From Pseudomonadota bacterium (lineage in GTDB: Bacteria > Chloroflexota > UBA6077 > JAJPHF01), in the NCBI GenBank assembly GCA_021325365.1, contig JAJPHF010000079.1, positions 14,152-78,151 on the forward strand: 64,000 nt of DNA, written 5' to 3'. A program made the translations under genes and the position numbers. Positions within the stretch are counted from its first letter, which is position 1, and every line of letters begins with the position of its first letter. The notes under the pieces were generated by a model. It was not told the origin of the DNA, did no database searches, and saw only the letters and a list, made by a program, of their open reading frames with translations. Positions 32,240-40,655 of the stretch are shown piece by piece.

Positions 32240-33274
32240 ATGCGCAGAGTGCCTTGGCTCGGCGTGCTGCTGCTCGCGGCCTGGTGCGTTGGGCTCGTCT
32301 CTCGTCCCGTTCCCGTAGCGGCGCAGACCGGCACGTCGCCGCAGGGCATTGTGACTAGCCTGTCCAGCGCGGTGGACGCGATCCAGGCACGCCTCGACGC
32401 GGGCGACACGGCGGGCGCGCTCGCCGCTTACGACGCCTTCGAGAACGTCTGGTTCGGCGTCGAAGACGTCGTACGCGCTGTGTCAGGCAGCACCTACCGC
32501 GACATCGAGCAGGCTATGGCCGACCTGCGCAACGCGCTCCCCGCCAGCGGGAGCAACCCCGACGCCGCCCGCGCCGCCATCGCCGCGCTACGCGGCCAGT
32601 TCGCCACGTTTGCGACCCAGGCAGGCGTCACGCCGCCGGCCGTCGCCGCGGCGAGCGCGGGCCCGCCGGCGGCGCCCGCCGCCAGCGCCAGTCCGCCCGC
32701 CGCGGCGTCGCCCGCGCCCGCGGCATCCACGGCCCCGAGCGTCGAGGAGTGCGCGCGCTACGCCGGGCAGGCCGCGCAGCCCTACTTCGACTACGCGCAG
32801 GCGCTCCTCGGCAACGCGCCCCTCCCGGGCATTCCCCCAGCCCAGGCTGTGACCCCCCAGTACGCCTACGGCCCAGGCCCCGTGCCCGGCACCGCGGCGA
32901 TTGGGCCGTATCGGCCTATCTATCCCTACCCGGGACGCTATGGTCCGGGCGCGTTCTTCGGCGGCGTCGGGGCGACCAATCCCAACTCCCAGCTAGCGGC
33001 ACCGGGGCTGGTGAACGCCTTCCAGGCGGGGGGCCAGTTGCCCATCTTGCCCAATGGCGCCCTGGCCCCGTTGGCTCCCTCCGACGTGATCGCGCTGGGC
33101 GCCAACCAGGCGGCCGAGGCCGGGAATACCATTGCCCTGGGAGGCTTGCAGCAGTCCGTGGTAGCCAACCAGCTTGGCTACAGCGACCTGCGCTACAACT
33201 GGGTCCAAACGTACCTCCAGATGAGCGAGCAGGCGCGCAACCTCGCGCTCCTGCACTGCGGGCGCATCCCCTAG
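32240..33274 (+). CDS. secreted protein with FTR1-type periplasmic iron domain
   Basis: 344 residues. Signal peptide (WLGVLLLAAWCVGLVSRPVP, cleavage after VAAQ). The N-terminal domain (QARLDAGDTAGALAAYDAFE, NVWFGVEDVVRAVSGSTYRD, IEQAMADLRNAL) matches the extracytoplasmic helical domain found fused to FTR1 iron permeases and in EfeO-like proteins, where glutamates bind iron. An alanine/proline linker and a tyrosine/proline-rich C-terminal half follow; the latter is not recognised. No permease domain is present. AGGAGGGG lies before the ATG. The downstream P19-like gene supports an iron-uptake role. Confidence 0.72.
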   Translation: MRRVPWLGVLLLAAWCVGLVSRPVPVAAQTGTSPQGIVTSLSSAVDAIQARLDAGDTAGALAAYDAFENVWFGVEDVVRAVSGSTYRDIEQAMADLRNALPASGSNPDAARAAIAALRGQFATFATQAGVTPPAVAAASAGPPAAPAASASPPAAASPAPAASTAPSVEECARYAGQAAQPYFDYAQALLGNAPLPGIPPAQAVTPQYAYGPGPVPGTAAIGPYRPIYPYPGRYGPGAFFGGVGATNPNSQLAAPGLVNAFQAGGQLPILPNGALAPLAPSDVIALGANQAAEAGNTIALGGLQQSVVANQLGYSDLRYNWVQTYLQMSEQARNLALLHCGRIP

Positions 33275-33348
33275 CGGTCCCTGGCCGCGCCGGCGGAGCG
33301 GCGCTCCGCGAACCCCTCGCCGTGAGCGAGGCAGTAGGAGAATTGGCG

Positions 33349-33954
33349 ATGCACTGGTCCCAACGGTCCGTCCTGGTTCTCGCCGTGGCCACCGCGCTGG
33401 CCGGCGTCGGCTTCCTGACCGCGTTCGCCCACCCCGCGGCGCACGTGAGCGTCCCGAGCGAGGCCCGTACCGCCCATTCGGTCCTCGCCCAGGAGTTCGT
33501 CGTCGGCGCGCCCGTCGAGCGCAACGGCATGGCCATCGCCGCGAACTACCTGCTCGGCATCCAGCTCGACCTCGACTCGCTCATGCCCATGCCGATGGAC
33601 ACGACGGACGCGATCCACCTGGAGGCCGACGTTCACGCCACGGCCGGCAACCAGAATGGCTTCGCGGCCGGCGACTGGATCCCCTACCTGGGCATCAGCT
33701 ACCACGTCGCGAAGCTGGGCTCCGACTGGACGACCACCGGCGCGCTCCTGCCGATGGTCGCCAAGGACGGGCCCCATTACGCGGATAACACGCGCCTCAA
33801 CGGCCCGGGCCAGTACCGCGTGACCTACCACTTCGATCCGCCGATCACGCACGGGTTCTTCCGCCACGTCGACGCCGCCACCGGCGTGGCGCCCTGGTGG
33901 GAGCCGTTCGAGGTCAGCTGGACGTTCACCTATCCCAGCACGCCCGCGGACTAA
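33349..33954 (+). CDS. P19/Tpd-type periplasmic iron-transport protein
   Basis: 201 residues with an N-terminal signal/anchor (VLVLAVATALAGVGFLTAF). The mature part carries IHLEADVHATAGNQNGFAAG, DWIPYLGISYHV, LLPMVAKDGPHYADN and GFFRHVDAATGVAPWW, the copper- and iron-ligand signatures of the P19 family (Fe2+ transport protein), with its conserved methionines MPMPMD. Family members act with FTR1-type permeases. GGAG upstream of ATG 33349. Probably cotranscribed with the preceding gene. Confidence 0.88.
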   Translation: MHWSQRSVLVLAVATALAGVGFLTAFAHPAAHVSVPSEARTAHSVLAQEFVVGAPVERNGMAIAANYLLGIQLDLDSLMPMPMDTTDAIHLEADVHATAGNQNGFAAGDWIPYLGISYHVAKLGSDWTTTGALLPMVAKDGPHYADNTRLNGPGQYRVTYHFDPPITHGFFRHVDAATGVAPWWEPFEVSWTFTYPSTPAD

Positions 33955-33984
33955 CGGGCGCTGCACCTGCCCGCCGTCCGCCGC

Positions 33985-34013
33985 TTGTGCGCCAGCCCCG
34001 TCCGCGCTACAGT
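33985..34013 (+). promoter_or_regulatory. promoter of the FbpA-like gene
   Basis: TTGTGC at 33985-33990 and TACAGT at 34008-34013 are separated by 17 bases and lie 26 bases upstream of the ATG. Confidence 0.45.
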
Positions 34014-34038
34014 GCGGGTAATCGCGGGAGAGGGAGCC

Positions 34039-35199
34039 ATGGCCGGGCGGCGGAGCGGGGGGCGCGCTCGCGGCGCACGGCCGCGCGCCGGGCTGCTCGG
34101 CGCGTGGGTCGTCGCGGCGTTGCTGCTCGCCTGCGGCCCCAGCGCCGCGGCGCCCGCCAGCGCGCCGGCCGCCCCCGGCGGCGCCGCTCCGGCGGCCGGC
34201 GGCCAGCCCACCACGCCCGCCGCCCTCGCCGCCTACCAGGGCGGCGACCGCCAGCAGCTACTCGAAGCCGGCGCCCGCCAAGAGGGCCAGCTCACCTGGT
34301 ACACCTCGCTCAGCGGGCCGATCCTCGACCGTCTGCTGGCCGGCTTCAAGCAGAAGTACCCGTTCGTCGAGCCCGAGGTGTTTCGCGCCGCCGACAACGA
34401 GCTGCTGACCAAGGCCACGCAGGAGGCCCAGGCCGGGCGCCAGGTCTTCGACGTCATCGAGACGCCGCCGTCGGCCATCCGGATCATGCAAGAGGCAGGC
34501 CTGCTCGCGCCCTACTACTCGCCGCCGCTCGCCAGCTTCCCCGACACCGCCAAGACGCCCGCGAGCGGCGACCTGGTGGACAGCGCGCTCGTTCGCATCT
34601 CCTACATCGGCTTCGGCTACAACACCACGCTCATCCCCGAGAGCGCCGTGCCGAAGACCGCGCAAGACCTGCTCAATCCAGCGCTCAGCGGCAAGCTCGC
34701 CCTCGCCGGCACCACCACCGGCGACCGCTGGGTCGCCTCGGTGCTGCACGGCCTGGGCGCCCAGCGCGGCCGCGACCTGTTGACCCAGATCGCCAGCCAG
34801 CAGAAGCCCGTCGTCCACCAGGTGTCCGGCAAGGCGCTGCTCGACCTGATCGCCAAGGGGGAGGTTGCCGCCTCGCCGACCATCTTTCGCGATCACGTGC
34901 TCCAGGCGCAGGCCGAGCAGAACGCGCCTGTCCAGTGGGTGCCGCTCGACCCCGTTGTGGGAAACGCGGGCCAGGGCGCCTTCGCCGCCAAGGCGCCGCA
35001 CCCCCACGCCGCGCTCCTCTTCCTGGATTATCTCTATAGCGACGGCCAACAGATTCTGGAGGACAACTTCTACAGCACGGGCGCCACGCCAGTGTCCTTC
35101 ACGCCCTGGATACCCGAGCAAGGCCAGACCGCCGCCCAGATCGAGAGCGACGCGACCCAATGGACCGCCACCTTCAACACCATCTTCCGTGGCCGCTGA
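34039..35199 (+). CDS. FbpA-like iron/solute-binding lipoprotein
   Basis: 386 residues. Lipobox LLLAC (Cys32), alanine/proline linker, then a type-2 periplasmic-binding fold of the extracellular family 1 (iron(III)/AfuA group): EGQLTWYTSLSGPILDRLLA, FKQKYPFVEPEVFRAADNEL, GYNTTLIPESAVPKTAQDLL and HPHAALLFLDYLYSDGQQIL. Two tyrosines typical of ferric ligands may be present (Y of YLYSDGQ is one candidate). GGGAGAGGGAG is the ribosome site. Next to FTR1-domain and P19-like genes, so iron is the best guess; no ABC permease is nearby. Confidence 0.85.
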   Translation: MAGRRSGGRARGARPRAGLLGAWVVAALLLACGPSAAAPASAPAAPGGAAPAAGGQPTTPAALAAYQGGDRQQLLEAGARQEGQLTWYTSLSGPILDRLLAGFKQKYPFVEPEVFRAADNELLTKATQEAQAGRQVFDVIETPPSAIRIMQEAGLLAPYYSPPLASFPDTAKTPASGDLVDSALVRISYIGFGYNTTLIPESAVPKTAQDLLNPALSGKLALAGTTTGDRWVASVLHGLGAQRGRDLLTQIASQQKPVVHQVSGKALLDLIAKGEVAASPTIFRDHVLQAQAEQNAPVQWVPLDPVVGNAGQGAFAAKAPHPHAALLFLDYLYSDGQQILEDNFYSTGATPVSFTPWIPEQGQTAAQIESDATQWTATFNTIFRGR

Positions 35200-35201
35200 T
35201 C

Positions 35202-35300
35202 TCTCCCGGGGGCCCAGGGGTGCTCCCCTGGCGGGGGCGTGGGGGGATCCCCAACAGCCTCCTTAACTTACCGGGGGTGTGGGGGTATCCCTCACCTCCC
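35202..35300. repeat. G/C-rich imperfect hairpins, family E
   Basis: CCAGGGGTGCTCCCCTGG followed by GGGGGCGTGGGGGGATCCCC and later CCGGGGGTGTGGGGGTATCC. The same word pattern, in reverse orientation, fills 41750-41912. Confidence 0.6.
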
Positions 35301-35316
35301 GTGACTGGAGGAAGAA

Positions 35317-36381
35317 ATGGCAGTGATTGACGCCGACACCCACGTGGACGAGACCGAGGACACCTGGGAATACCTGCTGCCCTCCGAGCGCCAGTACCGC
35401 CCCGTCTGTGAGATCGACGACCGCGACGGCAAGCCGTACTGGCTGGTGGACGGCAACCGCTTCCTCCGCATCCCCCGCGACTTCGCGAAGACTGGCACCA
35501 CCGTGGAGACGCGCGAGCTAAAGGATATCGGCGCCCGTCTGGCCGACATGGACCGGCTGGGCACCGAGGTGCAGGTGATCTACCCGACGCTGTTCCTGCT
35601 GGCTCCTGCGCAGCGCCCCGAGGTGGACCTGGCCGTGCGCCGCGCCTACAACCGCTGGGTGGGCGAGGCCAGCGACAAGTCCAACGGTCGCCTGCGCTGG
35701 GTGTGCCTCCTGCCCGCGGGCGACCTGGACGCCGCGCTGGAGGAGGTGCGCTGGGCGAAGGAGCACGGCGCGGTCGGCGTTCTGAAGAAGGGCGACCCCG
35801 AGTTCGGCCACTGGCCCGTCGATCCCTACTTCTTCCCGCTCTACGAGGAGGCGCAGCGGCTGGACCTGGCCATCTGCTTCCACCAGGGTACCGGTATGTC
35901 CGACATCGCCACCGGCCCCATCTTCTCCTACGGCCGCTTCCAGCGCCTGCCGCTCTCCGTCGTCAACGCTTTCTACTCGCTCGTCGCCAACAGCGTGCCC
36001 CCGCGCTTCCCGCGCGTGCGCTGGGGCTTCGTCGAGGCCGGCGCGAGCTGGGTGCCCTACGTCGCCTACGACCTCGCCCGCCGCGCCGCGAAGCAGCCTG
36101 ACGGCGGCAACATCGACGGCGTGAAGTTCGAGCTACGCGGCGACCTGCTGGCCGACAACCGCGCCTACGTCACCTGCCAGGTGGACGAGGACTTCCCCCA
36201 CATCCTGGAGCACACCTCGGGCGCCACGTTCGTCGTCGGCTCGGACTACGGCCACAGCGACCCCTCGGTGGAGCACCACTTCGTCCCGCTGCTCGACGAG
36301 CGCGCCCGGCGCGGCGACCTCCCGCCCGCCCTCGTCCGCCAGATCACCTACGACAACGCCAAGGCCCTCTATGGCCTGTAA
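35317..36381 (+). CDS. amidohydrolase-2 family metal-dependent hydrolase
   Basis: 354 residues. VIDADTHVDETEDTWEYLLP at the N-terminus (D-x-H metal motif), HGAVGVLKKGDPEFGHWPVD, LDLAICFHQGTGMS with the mid-barrel histidine, FVEAGASWVPYVAYDL, and FVVGSDYGHSDPSVEH with the terminal aspartate. This is the amidohydrolase-2 (ACMSD-like) family of decarboxylases and hydrolases. GGAGGAAG precedes the ATG. It follows the FbpA-like gene on the same strand. Confidence 0.88.
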   Translation: MAVIDADTHVDETEDTWEYLLPSERQYRPVCEIDDRDGKPYWLVDGNRFLRIPRDFAKTGTTVETRELKDIGARLADMDRLGTEVQVIYPTLFLLAPAQRPEVDLAVRRAYNRWVGEASDKSNGRLRWVCLLPAGDLDAALEEVRWAKEHGAVGVLKKGDPEFGHWPVDPYFFPLYEEAQRLDLAICFHQGTGMSDIATGPIFSYGRFQRLPLSVVNAFYSLVANSVPPRFPRVRWGFVEAGASWVPYVAYDLARRAAKQPDGGNIDGVKFELRGDLLADNRAYVTCQVDEDFPHILEHTSGATFVVGSDYGHSDPSVEHHFVPLLDERARRGDLPPALVRQITYDNAKALYGL

Positions 36382-36480
36382 CGCGACAAGGAGCACGGCG
36401 GAAGCTGGCTGTGTGAGACGCATGGCGTCGATCCAGACTGGCACCCAAGCGGTTTGCGTCCCTCAAGAGGCGGCACTGGG

Positions 36481-36935
36481 TCAACCCGGTGGGTTCTCAA
36501 GGAGGAGGGCTCGAAAGCCGGCCTGTCGAAAGTGCTCATCCGTCGTCAGGGCTGCCGACAGGTGCTGCTCGCCCATCACGACGAACAGTCGGTCAGTCCC
36601 CATTCCTTGACCGCGCGGCTCCGATAAAGATCCAGCGCGGCGGCAAACAGCCGCGGCGAGGCGGGGAAAATCTGGACGAGGCCACTGGCCTGCAATGCGG
36701 CGATGATCTGGACAGCTTGAGTTCGGAACCGCAAATTGGCTAGCCCGTCGGCGATCTCCGTGAGCACGAACTCGGTAGTTACAAGGCGCCGCCGTTCTGC
36801 AGCGAGATATGCTTCCCACCGGAGCGCTGCATCGCGCCACTGGTCGCGGGTGTTCACCGACGCATAGACGTAGGCGGTATCGAGAAACAGCGGTGCGCGG
36901 CTATGCGCCACCGCTCTCGTCCGCAAGACAGCCAT
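36481..36935 (-). pseudogene. PIN-domain toxin, frameshifted
   Basis: The N-terminal frame reads APLFLDTAYVYASVNTRDQW and LVTTEFVLTEIADGLANLRF up to VKEWGLTDCSS and a stop. The rest of the domain (FVVMGEQHLSAALTTDEHFR and on to LLLENPPG) continues in another frame ending at 36481. Joining them gives the usual PIN ending WGLTDCSSFVVM. The break lies at 36579-36585, where one copy of TTCGTCG (minus strand) is present; two tandem copies would restore the frame. ATG 36935 is the probable start, overlapping the antitoxin gene. Confidence 0.78.
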
Positions 36936-37152
36936 GTGCGTAGCGATCATGGTGGACCGAGAGGTCTATCACGCCCATATCGGTGGCCAGACGGCCGATC
37001 ACCGTCAGCGGATACACTTCGTCTGCCGCGCTCTCCGCGATCGGCGCCTCGCGCTCAATCGTGATCACGTAGGTCGTATTCGGCTGCAAGTCCACGGGAC
37101 GCTCGGGACGAAGCACCTCGCCATCGAACGTCGCCCGCACCGTCTGCGCCAT
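36901..37152 (-). CDS. DUF104-type antitoxin
   Basis: 83 residues: MAQTVRATFDGEVLRPERPV and DLQPNTTYVITIERE match the beta-rich antitoxins of the DUF104/AF2212 family. A charged tail follows. It overlaps the start of the PIN gene, the normal antitoxin-toxin coupling. The PIN partner is broken, so the antitoxin is probably an orphan now. Confidence 0.8.
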   Translation of the reverse strand: MAQTVRATFDGEVLRPERPVDLQPNTTYVITIEREAPIAESAADEVYPLTVIGRLATDMGVIDLSVHHDRYAHGCLADESGGA

Positions 37153-37209
37153 CGCCCCACCCCCTGCGGCACCTACCGACGATTCGATGGAATTGTACCG
37201 CACGGGCGC

Positions 37210-38400
37210 TCAGTGGCCGGCGTACAGGCGGTCGAGGTAGCCGCCGGCCTCGATGCGCTCCAGGTAGCTGTTGTCGTAGAAGTCGCTGGGATTCGCGTCG
37301 CGCGCGTTCGGGTGCGGCGACTGTTGGAGCACGGCCACAATCGCCGCCTCGGGCACGAGCTGATCGCGCGTCATCGTCGGCAGGAAGAACTCGTAGCCCG
37401 CGCGCACGAACTCCGGGTCGTCCTGCTCCGAGTACTTGGCCAGTACCGCGAGCGAGGTCGCCGGGTCGGTCAGCATGGTGTGGACGCCCTGCAGGTGCGC
37501 GCGCAGGTAGCGCTCCACCAGGTCGGGCGTCGTCTGCGCCACGTCGGTGCGCGTGGTGACGGCGCCCATCAGGAACGGGATGTCCATCTGCGCCAGGTCG
37601 GCCAGGATGCGCAGCCCCTGCTTCTGCGCGACCAGGTCGGTGGGCGTCGAGCCCATCCCCGCCTGCGCGTGGTCCGCGAGCACCGCCGTCAGCACCGCCT
37701 CCGACGTGCCTGGATACACCGCGGCCACGTCGCTGCCGAGCTGCAGGCCGTTGAGATCCAGCAGCTTGCGCCAGGCGAAGTCCGACACCGACCCTTGGCG
37801 CGTCGCGGCGATCGTCTTGCCGCGCAGGTCCTCCACGGAGCGGATGGCCGGCTGGGCGAACGCTTTGAAGGCCAGCTTCGGCGTCACGCCGGCGACGATC
37901 GTCGCGAGCGAGCTGCCGGCTTGCAGGTTCAGCTCCACGCCCTCATTGCCGGCGAGCATGAACTGCACGCTGTTGGCGATGAGCCCCTGCGTCGAGAGCG
38001 TGGACGACAGGAAGACCAGCTCGGCGTCGATGCCCTGTTGCTGGAAGTAGCCGCGCTCGGCCGACAGCCACAGCGGCAGCTGGTTGGCGCCCTTCGACGC
38101 ATAGGCCACGGTGATCTTCGCGGGCGCCGGCGGGGCGGTGGCCGTGGCCGCCGTGCCCGGAGGCGCCCCCGCTGCCGCGGCCGAGCCCGGCGTCCCCGAC
38201 CCGGGAGCCGAGGTCGGCGCGGCGGGTGCGGGGGCCGGGGGCGACGCCGCGCCCGGGGCGCACGCGAGCGCCGCGGCAAGCGCCAGCAACACCGCCAGGC
38301 GGCCCGCCCAATGCCCCGCCAGCCCGCCTGTCCGCTCCACAGCCTGTCGGTGTGCCCGCTGCCCCGCCAGGTCGCGCGCCCGCTGCCCCATCCGCCTCAC
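37210..38400 (-). CDS. NMT1/SsuA-type solute-binding lipoprotein
   Basis: 396 residues from GTG 38400 (GGTGGAG upstream). Lipobox ALAC (Cys47) after an unusually long basic lead, an alanine/proline linker, then ITVAYASKGANQLPLWLSAE, RGYFQQQGIDAELVFLSS, EDLRGKTIAATRQGSVSDFA and DLVERYLRAHLQGVHTMLTD, typical of the NMT1/THI5-like binding proteins. No ABC partner genes are nearby. Divergent from ada. Confidence 0.86.
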   Translation of the reverse strand: MRRMGQRARDLAGQRAHRQAVERTGGLAGHWAGRLAVLLALAAALACAPGAASPPAPAPAAPTSAPGSGTPGSAAAAGAPPGTAATATAPPAPAKITVAYASKGANQLPLWLSAERGYFQQQGIDAELVFLSSTLSTQGLIANSVQFMLAGNEGVELNLQAGSSLATIVAGVTPKLAFKAFAQPAIRSVEDLRGKTIAATRQGSVSDFAWRKLLDLNGLQLGSDVAAVYPGTSEAVLTAVLADHAQAGMGSTPTDLVAQKQGLRILADLAQMDIPFLMGAVTTRTDVAQTTPDLVERYLRAHLQGVHTMLTDPATSLAVLAKYSEQDDPEFVRAGYEFFLPTMTRDQLVPEAAIVAVLQQSPHPNARDANPSDFYDNSYLERIEAGGYLDRLYAGH

Positions 38401-38648
38401 GCCGTCTCCACCTTGGCGCCATGCGCCCGTGGCTCGTCCACGCTCATCATGGGGTGCCGCGCCCCGGCCGTCAAGCTGCGGTCGCCGGTCCCGCCCGTCA
38501 AGCATCGACCATCCGTCCTTGCCCGCCGACTGCAGCGGGTGCCCCCAATTGCGGGATTGCCGCGCAAGAGCCGGAGTGCGCCCACCCTTGGGCCGTCGTA
38601 GATTAATGGTGGACGTGCCGCACGGACCAGCAACCACGGAGGTACCCA

Positions 38649-39749
38649 ATGAACGCCGTACTGACCAACGACCGCGCCGCCGCGGACACGGCCGCGCCGC
38701 GGTTCGCTAGCCCCGCCGAGCAGTGGGAGGCCGTGCGCCGCCGCGACCCGGCCGCCGATGGCCACTTCCTCTACGCCGTGGACACCACCGGCGTGTACTG
38801 CCGCCCGTCCTGCGCGGCGCGGCCCGCCCGGCGGGAGCACGTGACGTTCCACGCCACGCCGGCCGCCGCCGAGCGCGCCGGCTTCCGGCCCTGCAAGCGC
38901 TGCCGCCCCGACCTGCCGCCGCGCGCCGAGCGGGACGCCGCGCTCGTCGCCGAGGCCTGCCGCACCATCGAGGCTGCCGAGGAGCCCCCCCGGCTGGCCG
39001 ACCTGGCCGCGCAGGCCGGCGTGAGCCCGCATCACTTCCACCGGACGTTCAAGCGGATCGCCGGCGTGACCCCGCGCGCCTACGCCGCCGCTCACCGCCA
39101 GCGTCGCGTGCAGGATGGTCTGGCGGCCGGCGCGGGTGTCACGGACGCGCTGTACGCCGCGGGCTTCGGCTCGGCCGGCCGCTTCTACGCGACCGCGCCG
39201 GCGATGCTCGGCATGACCCCCTCGGCCTACCGCCGGGGCGGCCAGGGCGAGGCCGTCTGGTACGCGGTGGACCGCTGCTCGCTCGGCTACGTGCTGGTGG
39301 CGGCCACCGAGCGCGGCGTGTGCGCCATCATGCTCGGCGACGAGCCGGCGGCGCTGACCGCCGACCTGGCGGCGCGCTTCCCGCACGCGCGGCTGACGGA
39401 GCCCGATCCCGGCTTCGCCGACTGGGTCGCGGCGGTGGTGCGCTTCGTCGACGATCCGGCCCGCGCCGGCGGGCTCGGGCTGCCGCTCGACGTGCGCGGC
39501 ACCGCCTTCCAGCGCCGCGTGTGGGAAGCGCTGCGCGAGATCCCGGCGGGCCAGACCGCCAGCTACGCCGACGTGGCCGCGCGCCTGGGCAGCCCCCGCG
39601 CGGTGCGAGCGGTGGCGGGCGCCTGTGCGGCGAACCCTCTCGCCGTGGCGATCCCCTGCCACCGTGTCGTCGCCCGCGACGGCGGTCTCGCCGGCTACCG
39701 CTGGGGGGTGGAGCGCAAGCAGCGCCTCCTCGAACGGGAGCGGGCATGA
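38649..39749 (+). CDS. ada: Ada: methylphosphotriester/O6-methylguanine-DNA methyltransferase and regulator
   Basis: 366 residues. N-Ada zinc domain with Cys51, Cys55, Cys82 and Cys85 (GVYCRPSC, RPCKRC), spacing as in E. coli Ada; AraC-type helix-turn-helix (LADLAAQAGVSPHHFHRTFK); a ribonuclease-like linker domain; and the C-terminal methyltransferase with the acceptor cysteine in VAIPCHRVVARDGG. It removes methyl groups from DNA and, once methylated, activates its own regulon. GGAGGTACC precedes the ATG. The stop overlaps the start of the next gene (ATGA), so the two are coupled. Confidence 0.95.
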   Translation: MNAVLTNDRAAADTAAPRFASPAEQWEAVRRRDPAADGHFLYAVDTTGVYCRPSCAARPARREHVTFHATPAAAERAGFRPCKRCRPDLPPRAERDAALVAEACRTIEAAEEPPRLADLAAQAGVSPHHFHRTFKRIAGVTPRAYAAAHRQRRVQDGLAAGAGVTDALYAAGFGSAGRFYATAPAMLGMTPSAYRRGGQGEAVWYAVDRCSLGYVLVAATERGVCAIMLGDEPAALTADLAARFPHARLTEPDPGFADWVAAVVRFVDDPARAGGLGLPLDVRGTAFQRRVWEALREIPAGQTASYADVAARLGSPRAVRAVAGACAANPLAVAIPCHRVVARDGGLAGYRWGVERKQRLLERERA

Positions 39750-40537
39750 GGCGCGACGACGCTGCCACGAGGCGGGCGGCGGCCGCGAGCAGCGCGGCCG
39801 CCGGGGTGGCCAGCACGGCCGCCCCGGCGCCGTCGCTCGCCGCGCGGGTGGCCGCGCTCGACTGGGCGCCCATCGGCGCGGCGCTCGACGAGCAGGGCTA
39901 TGCCTCGCTGGGCACCCTACTGACGCCGGCCGAGTGCGCCGCGCTCGTCGCCGGCTACGACGCCGCGGACGCCTTCCGCAGCCGCGTGGTCATGGCGCCG
40001 CGCGGCTACGGGCGCGGCGAGTACAAGTACTTCGCCTACCCCCTGCCCGAGCTGGTCGCCACCTTGCGCGCCACGCTCTACCAGGGGCTCGCGCCCATCG
40101 CCAACCGCTGGGCGGCGGCGCTGGGCCGCCCGGCCGACTACCCGCTCGACCACCAGGCCTACCTCGACCGCTGCCACGCGGCCGGCCAGCTCCGGCCGAC
40201 GCCGCTGCTGCTGAAGTACGGCACGGGCGACTACAACTGTCTGCACCAGGACCTCTATGGCGACGAGTCCTTCCCGCTCCAGGCGGTGTTCCTGCTCAGC
40301 GTGCCGGGCGCGGACTTCGCCGGGGGCGAGCTGGTGCTGACGGAGCAGCGGCCGCGCCTGCAGTCGCGCGTCGAGGTCGTGCCGCTCGGCCACGGTGAGG
40401 GCGTCGTCTTCGCCGTGAACCAGCGGCCCGTGCAGGGCACGCGCGGCGTCCGCCGCGTGACGATGCGCCACGGCGTGAGCCGCCTGCGCCTGGGCCACCG
40501 CTTCACCCTCGGCGTGATCTTCCACGACGCCCGGTAG
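39746..40537 (+). CDS. 2-oxoglutarate/Fe(II) oxygenase coupled to ada
   Basis: 263 residues. After an alanine-rich N-terminal extension, the double-stranded beta-helix shows LLLKYGTGDYNCLHQDLYGD (HxD iron ligands), LQAVFLLSVPGADFAGGELV and VTMRHGVSRLRLGHRFTLGV (distal histidine and 2OG-binding arginine). This resembles the COG3826-type 2OG oxygenases that occur next to Ada or AlkA and are thought to act in alkylation repair by oxidative demethylation. Translation starts inside the ada stop codon. Confidence 0.85.
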   Translation: MRRDDAATRRAAAASSAAAGVASTAAPAPSLAARVAALDWAPIGAALDEQGYASLGTLLTPAECAALVAGYDAADAFRSRVVMAPRGYGRGEYKYFAYPLPELVATLRATLYQGLAPIANRWAAALGRPADYPLDHQAYLDRCHAAGQLRPTPLLLKYGTGDYNCLHQDLYGDESFPLQAVFLLSVPGADFAGGELVLTEQRPRLQSRVEVVPLGHGEGVVFAVNQRPVQGTRGVRRVTMRHGVSRLRLGHRFTLGVIFHDAR

Positions 40538-40655
40538 CGCGCCGCCGGCTGGCCCCCGTGCGCGCGACTCCCTATACTGGGGCCACCGAGACGTCGGCCC
40601 CTGCCGCCAAGCCGAGCCAGGCGGCTGCGCCGGCCCGCGCGCTGGAGTCGTTGCC

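Noticed and set aside
36934..38601. 555-residue plus-strand frame antisense to a solute-binding lipoprotein
   Set aside because: The minus-strand gene has a lipobox, linker and full NMT1 motifs; the plus-strand product is histidine/arginine-rich without domains.
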